A DNA stretch of 64,000 nt, taken from the NCBI RefSeq assembly GCF_035195345.1, contig NZ_CP136574.1, positions 1 to 64,000 of the forward strand. The letters run 5' to 3'. Positions within the stretch are counted from its first letter, which is position 1; each line of letters opens with the position of its first letter. Source of the DNA: Flavobacterium sp. GTDB taxonomy: Bacteria; Bacteroidota; Bacteroidia; Flavobacteriales; Flavobacteriaceae. The notes beneath the pieces are model-generated. The model searched no databases. It worked only from the letters and a program-made list of their open reading frames with translations, and was not told the DNA's origin. This document shows positions 60,182 to 64,000 of this stretch, in pieces. Both the position numbers and the translations under genes were made by a program.

Positions 60182-62089
60182 TTAGTCCTCGTCTGCAATT
60201 GTTTCTTTTTCTAAATATTCTTGGTTTGTTAATTGGGCGTTATTGTTTATAGCTAGTACTTTTTTGAGCTCTTCTATTAATACTGACTTTCTTTTTTCGT
60301 AAAACTCAAGAAAGTCTAAGAAATCTAAACTGATGTCCTCGGGTATAAAATTGCTAATTTTAAAATAAGTCCTTACTGATTCATCTTTTTTATCTAGCCA
60401 AACTTTAAATGCAGTTGCATTCTTTGATTCATTTTGTCTTCCCTCTAAAAGCTGTAAATTAGGAACTGTATCCCTAAGTTTTAACCATTCATCTTGCATT
60501 TCTTTAGATAGTCCTATTTTGTTAAAATTGTCAACATCAAATTTAGATGCTGGGTGTATGTGATCTTGATGAAATTGAACCTCTTTGTATTTTAAGTTAG
60601 GGTATAGTAATGATAAAACAAAGAATGATGAAGCACCCTTTCGGTATGACATAAAATTGTCTAATTCAATTTCTGTTATGTATAGAGATTTTCGTGAAGG
60701 AAGTTCAAATTTTAAAATTTCCTCAAAAGAAAAATGATTGCTTTTTAGTTTGAATATTATTTTACCATTTTCATCTTTTGATTGTGCACGGAATGCATTT
60801 CTCAAAAATGCAATCAATTGATCTTGAGAACTACCATAAATACCATTTAGTAAGGAGTGTATTAAATACTTCTTGATATCAAGCTTAGTTGTATCATTAA
60901 TTACTCCATTTTTGTATATGTAATAAGCGATAATTATGGTTGCATTTTGAGAAGTTAATAAGCTTTGATTAAATCCAAACTCTACTAAAAGTTCAACAGT
61001 TTGTTCAATTGCATTTGCAATATTTTTCCATTCATTTTTGATTTTTTGAACATTTTCAGATTTAAATGAATTGACCTTATAAAGAACTGGGGCGTCTGTT
61101 AATACCAAACAAGAACGCATTAAAAATTCGTTTGAGAAGCCAAAACCATCTCCTTTTCTATTGATTTTTTGTAGTAGCCCTTCAATTTCATCTCTGCCGC
61201 TGTCCCAGGTAGCGACTATTGTAGAAAATAACAAGTCAGTTTTATTTAATTGTGTTCCACCACTATTAACACGAATAAATATTTTTAGTATATCTTCTAG
61301 ATCTTGCTTGTCAATTTCAAAATAGTTGATAAGTTGGTCAGTTGATATTCGTTTATGTAAAGTTTCAAGCGTTTTTTTTACTAACCTTCTTTTCTCATTG
61401 ATAATATCTTTTTGTTTTTGGTTCTTACATTTTTTTATAAATGAGTCTATAATAATATCAAATTCTGGGTCGGCATTCCACGATAATACGTCTCCAACTT
61501 TAAACCAAAACATATTGTCTTCATTTACCCTTTCTGCTCCATTTTCATCTTGTTGTCTGATTTTTCTATATACCCAGTCTTCACTTTCTTTTTCAGTAAG
61601 AAATCTAAATTCGAAATTCTGTTCCTCAATAGTTTCAATGATATTTTCAGAATTTACTCTGTAAGGTAGCGAAAGTAAGTTTAGAAATAGTTTTGACTTA
61701 CGATAAGCATTATCATCTGCCCAACGCATATATGGTGCTTTTTCTGTGTGTGTACCTTGAAGTCCAATATACATCGAACTGAGTCTTTGCTGTCCATCAA
61801 GCACACCAATTATTTCAGGATTTAATAAACTACCATCTTTCTTTTTATTGTATGGATTTCTTTGGTCGTATTCCCTCAAAAACTCATAAAAAACATAGTT
61901 GTTAGCAACTTCTCTATTTAAATTCCAAAAGAGAAAAGTTCCAATAGGGAAGTTTCTCATTAATGAATCAAAAAGAAGTTCAATTTGAGGTTTTCCCCAA
62001 ACAAATTTTCTTTGTAAAGCTGGTAGGAAAACTTTGCTACCTTCAATTTCTTTTACAATTTGTAGTATGCTTTTACTTTTATATGCCAT
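60182..62089 (-). CDS. DUF262/DUF1524 nuclease, GmrSD-like
   Basis: The 635-residue protein begins with a DUF262 (ParB/Srx-like NTPase) domain. LPALQRKFVWGKPQIELLFD (22-41), PIGTFLFW, and IGVLDGQQRLSSMYIG (94-109, with the DGQQR motif) are diagnostic. The C-terminal DUF1524 HNH nuclease contains KEVQFHQDHIHPASKFDVDN and NLQLLEGRQNESKNA, with the HxDHIxP and N...N...K motifs. Single-chain DUF262-DUF1524 proteins are type IV restriction enzymes such as GmrSD/BrxU, which cut modified phage DNA. It ends 170 bases ahead of kwaA and starts about 190 bases from an ACGGT pair. No modified-base target can be inferred here. Confidence 0.85.
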   Translation of the reverse strand: MAYKSKSILQIVKEIEGSKVFLPALQRKFVWGKPQIELLFDSLMRNFPIGTFLFWNLNREVANNYVFYEFLREYDQRNPYNKKKDGSLLNPEIIGVLDGQQRLSSMYIGLQGTHTEKAPYMRWADDNAYRKSKLFLNLLSLPYRVNSENIIETIEEQNFEFRFLTEKESEDWVYRKIRQQDENGAERVNEDNMFWFKVGDVLSWNADPEFDIIIDSFIKKCKNQKQKDIINEKRRLVKKTLETLHKRISTDQLINYFEIDKQDLEDILKIFIRVNSGGTQLNKTDLLFSTIVATWDSGRDEIEGLLQKINRKGDGFGFSNEFLMRSCLVLTDAPVLYKVNSFKSENVQKIKNEWKNIANAIEQTVELLVEFGFNQSLLTSQNATIIIAYYIYKNGVINDTTKLDIKKYLIHSLLNGIYGSSQDQLIAFLRNAFRAQSKDENGKIIFKLKSNHFSFEEILKFELPSRKSLYITEIELDNFMSYRKGASSFFVLSLLYPNLKYKEVQFHQDHIHPASKFDVDNFNKIGLSKEMQDEWLKLRDTVPNLQLLEGRQNESKNATAFKVWLDKKDESVRTYFKISNFIPEDISLDFLDFLEFYEKRKSVLIEELKKVLAINNNAQLTNQEYLEKETIADED

Positions 62090-62275
62090 TTTTTTAGATG
62101 TGTTTTTTTGTCTGTTTGGTTTTTGTTTTACACTTGTTGTAACTTGTTTATATCATCAAATCTATATAACTAAATAATTTATTTATAATAATTTTTAGAT
62201 ATATTAACATTTAAACTCAAAGCTTTCATTGTTTAAAATTTTTGGCAATTAAATAAAATATTAAATGATATTGTT

Positions 62276-62303
62276 ACGGTGTTTTGGGTAAAAATATTAC
62301 GGT
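62276..62303 (-). promoter_or_regulatory. ACCGT pair with 23-bp spacing upstream of the DUF262 gene
   Basis: ACGGT starts at 62276 and 62299. On the minus strand this reads ACCGTAATA, 14 bases, ACCGTAACA, the same as the downstream half of the adhesin array, and in the same orientation relative to the DUF262 gene. It may be a site for the same regulator, or a relic. Confidence 0.5.
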
Positions 62304-62336
62304 CTTTTTTGTTAAGTAATTAATAGTTATAAATGC

Positions 62337-62447
62337 CTAATCTCCATCCTTAATATCAAAATAGATATAAATCAACTGTAAAATAAGAATAACTAAACCA
62401 ATGAACATGATTAAAGCATACGTTCTTGAACTATCCCATTTTTTCAT
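62337..62447 (-). CDS. Tiny membrane protein, 36 aa
   Basis: The frame reads MKKWDSSRTYALIMFIGLVI then LILQLIYIYFDIKDGD, a single hydrophobic helix with charged ends. Comparable small membrane proteins are frequent in Flavobacterium, and the amphipathic, in-out sequence looks selected. It lies alone in the 796-base gap between the PLD-like gene and the DUF262 gene. The remainder of that gap, 62448-62885, is AT-rich with no clear gene. Function is unknown. Confidence 0.55.
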   Translation of the reverse strand: MKKWDSSRTYALIMFIGLVILILQLIYIYFDIKDGD

Positions 62448-62885
62448 ATTTTTCAAAACTTTTATTATTTATTTAAAATCATTAAAACATCGATATTGTT
62501 AAAAAATTCAACTTTGTTTTAATAGTTTTCTTTCCAATTATCATGACCATAAAATATTCCTTAGTTTTATATATTTTAACTCTCATATAAATGTCAGCAA
62601 ACCATTAATAACTCAACTAATTATTTCTATTATCAATATAACATGTTCATTTAAAAACTAAGCTAAATTAGTTACCTCAATTCTTTATTGGTAAGTATTT
62701 TTGGAATTTTACTATGCAAAAACGAAATGATAAAATAATTAGTTATTTTTATTTTTTTTGTGCTAATTTATATGGTTACGCGAAAGGATTTGCCCACCAG
62801 TAAGGGGGGTATTTTTTTTCGAAAAATAGTTTAAATTAAAGGAAGAAGTGCAATAGTAACATGTGTAATCAGCAGTTATCTTTAT

Positions 62886-63542
62886 TTAAATCAATCCTTG
62901 AGTGTTAAGTTCTGCTATAATTAATCGAACGTCTGCGGTATTTATATAATCAATTAATGCATATTTTCTCCCGAAGCCATTTAGAGAAGTTCCCAAGAAA
63001 AGTCCTTTACCATTATAGTTACTTATCCAAAATCTGTCGTGAAAGTCATCTGTATGTTTTATGTTGATGGTTAATGTTTCTTTTTTACTAAATAGCAGAC
63101 TTTTAATTGAGTTTGCAGCAACAGAATTATATCTTGGCGAAGTAATAAATGTTATTTCATCTATAATTGATAAATATTTATCTAAAATATCTACTACAAA
63201 ATTTGGATAAGTTGCATCGTGATTATTTGGAAAAAAATATCTATCAATTATAATGAGTTTATTTGTTTTTATTGTTCTGTCGAGATATTTTTGAATGAGT
63301 AATTTGATATCACCAGGACGATGGCTGGTTGTTCCAAGAGCTTCAAGGTATTGAGAAGTATTAAAAGCTTCTGTTATTCCAACATCAAGTAGCCATTCTT
63401 TTTCTTTTTCGATGTTAATTTCATTGTTTTCTGGAAAATAATGAAAGAATTCAACATCTTTTATTTCCGACAATTTTTCGACAAGCTTTGTTTCGTCGTC
63501 TAAAGGATTTATTAATACTTTTAAGTACATTACTTTTTTCAT
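62886..63542 (-). CDS. PLD-like protein, 218 aa
   Basis: The soluble 218-residue protein has an N-terminal alpha/beta part and a middle LIIIDRYFFPNNHDATYPNF. The C-terminal KHTDDFHDRFWISNYNGKGL and FLGTSLNGFG is the pattern of PLD-like nucleases of restriction and repair loci (H-D-R-F and GTSLNG in place of HKD). There is one such motif only, so it may need a partner chain or be regulatory. It has no neighbours that define a system. Start ATG 63540-63542. Confidence 0.6.
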   Translation of the reverse strand: MKKVMYLKVLINPLDDETKLVEKLSEIKDVEFFHYFPENNEINIEKEKEWLLDVGITEAFNTSQYLEALGTTSHRPGDIKLLIQKYLDRTIKTNKLIIIDRYFFPNNHDATYPNFVVDILDKYLSIIDEITFITSPRYNSVAANSIKSLLFSKKETLTINIKHTDDFHDRFWISNYNGKGLFLGTSLNGFGRKYALIDYINTADVRLIIAELNTQGLI

Positions 63543-63713
63543 TTTTGATTTAAAATTGAGTTATAATTTTGATTCTGCGTTACAATTACTATATTATATT
63601 ATTAAATAAATAAAACTTTTAAAATTTGTTCAAAAAAAATGCCTATGCATCTTTTTGATTATATTGCTTTCATGAAAGGTGAAAGGAATCGCGCAAATTC
63701 AAATGAGTACATA

Positions 63714-64000
63714 TTATTTTACTTGGCTTAAATAATCTAAAATTTGTTTAGCGTTTTTGGTCACAAACGAAACTTGATTTTCCGTTACTTTTTCACCGTG
63801 AATCGCATAATTACAAATTGAAAGTATTTCTCTTAGTATAACAAAAAAGTTGTTATCAATAATTTCAAATTTGGCTAAGTCTTGAATAATTCGAGTTAAT
63901 GGCTGATGTCTAGGGTCAAAATTACCACTATCAAATCGTTGTACCCAAATCCGTCTTAATTGTTTTTCAATGTTAAAACGTACTTGGAACATTAATAAAT
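63714..64000 (-). CDS. Hypothetical protein, probably truncated by the window edge
   Basis: From the internal ATG at 63990-63992 there are 92 residues, and the frame is open back to the window end with no stop, so the real start may lie beyond. The sequence (FNIEKQLRRIWVQRFDSGNF, LTRIIQDLAKFEIIDNNFFV, SICNYAIHGEKV) is the helical type seen at the C-terminus of small proteins of the DUF4145-like or HEPN-like kind (AIHG motif near the end). No further assignment is possible. Confidence 0.5.
   Translation of the reverse strand, partial: LLMFQVRFNIEKQLRRIWVQRFDSGNFDPRHQPLTRIIQDLAKFEIIDNNFFVILREILSICNYAIHGEKVTENQVSFVTKNAKQILDYLSQVK

Noticed and set aside
62780..62820. GCCCACC...GGGGGGT with T-run as a terminator
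   Set aside because: The stem is short and G-rich with poor pairing, and no gene end lies on that strand just upstream.

Overview
The window looks like chromosomal accessory DNA from a Flavobacteriaceae bacterium, probably Flavobacterium or a close relative. The evidence is strong AT richness, start sites without obvious Shine-Dalgarno sequences, several proteins ending in a type IX secretion (T9SS) sorting domain, an RteC-type regulator, TPR-AraC and TPR-histidine kinase regulators of the Bacteroidetes kind, and many dispersed intergenic repeats. No rRNA, tRNA or CRISPR array was seen.

Layout. About 0.1-2.1 kb holds two small hypothetical genes and a gene-free stretch full of nested inverted repeats. 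From 2.1 to 17.8 kb, all on the minus strand, is a dense defence island: a membrane protein with a lysozyme-like motif, a second membrane protein, an ApeA-like HEPN protein, an Mrr-nuclease/STAND NTPase, an SMC-like ATPase split by a complete IS3-family element, a type III restriction-modification system (mod, res) with dinD between the two genes, and another HEPN protein. The ATPase could be restored in frame by exact loss of the IS. From 18 to 24 kb come an SH3b membrane protein, a small basic protein, a TrlF-type PHP-ATPase and an alpha/beta-hydrolase-like membrane protein. From 24.1 to 30 kb are lipoproteins and secreted proteins of unknown role, with small repeated genes and relics. From 30.2 to 32.1 kb is a two-gene CBASS: a CdnE-like cyclase and a TIR-STING effector.

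From 32.5 to 49.3 kb is a surface and regulatory region. It has a 1652-residue Ig/PKD-type adhesin, two RCC1-repeat proteins and one delta-60-repeat protein, all carrying T9SS tails and clearly partly duplicated. Nine tandem copies of a ~110-bp repeat follow, then a NarL-type response regulator, a LytTR regulator and a TPR histidine kinase. Half-sites of the form ACGGT/ACCGT spaced exactly 23 bp apart precede the adhesin, precede a relic copy of it at 24 kb, and occur at 62.3 kb; a palindromic version lies between the two regulators.

From 49.9 to 56 kb is a mobile-element module (DnaC/IstB-like ATPase, replication-type HTH protein, excisionase-like HTH, TPR-AraC regulator, lipoprotein, RteC) with paired AATTCCCGAATT-like sites. 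From 56.1 kb to the end is a second defence island: a membrane-anchored GT51 transglycosylase broken by one nonsense codon, a PLD-like nuclease, Kiwa (kwaA, kwaB), a GmrSD-like DUF262/HNH protein, another PLD-like protein and a gene running off the window edge.

Points most worth following: the precisely reversible IS insertion in the ATPase of the RM operon; the membrane-plus-transglycosylase architecture seen in both islands; the 23-bp half-site arrays; the poly-G tracts in the RCC1 genes; and several single-base lesions in otherwise intact genes.
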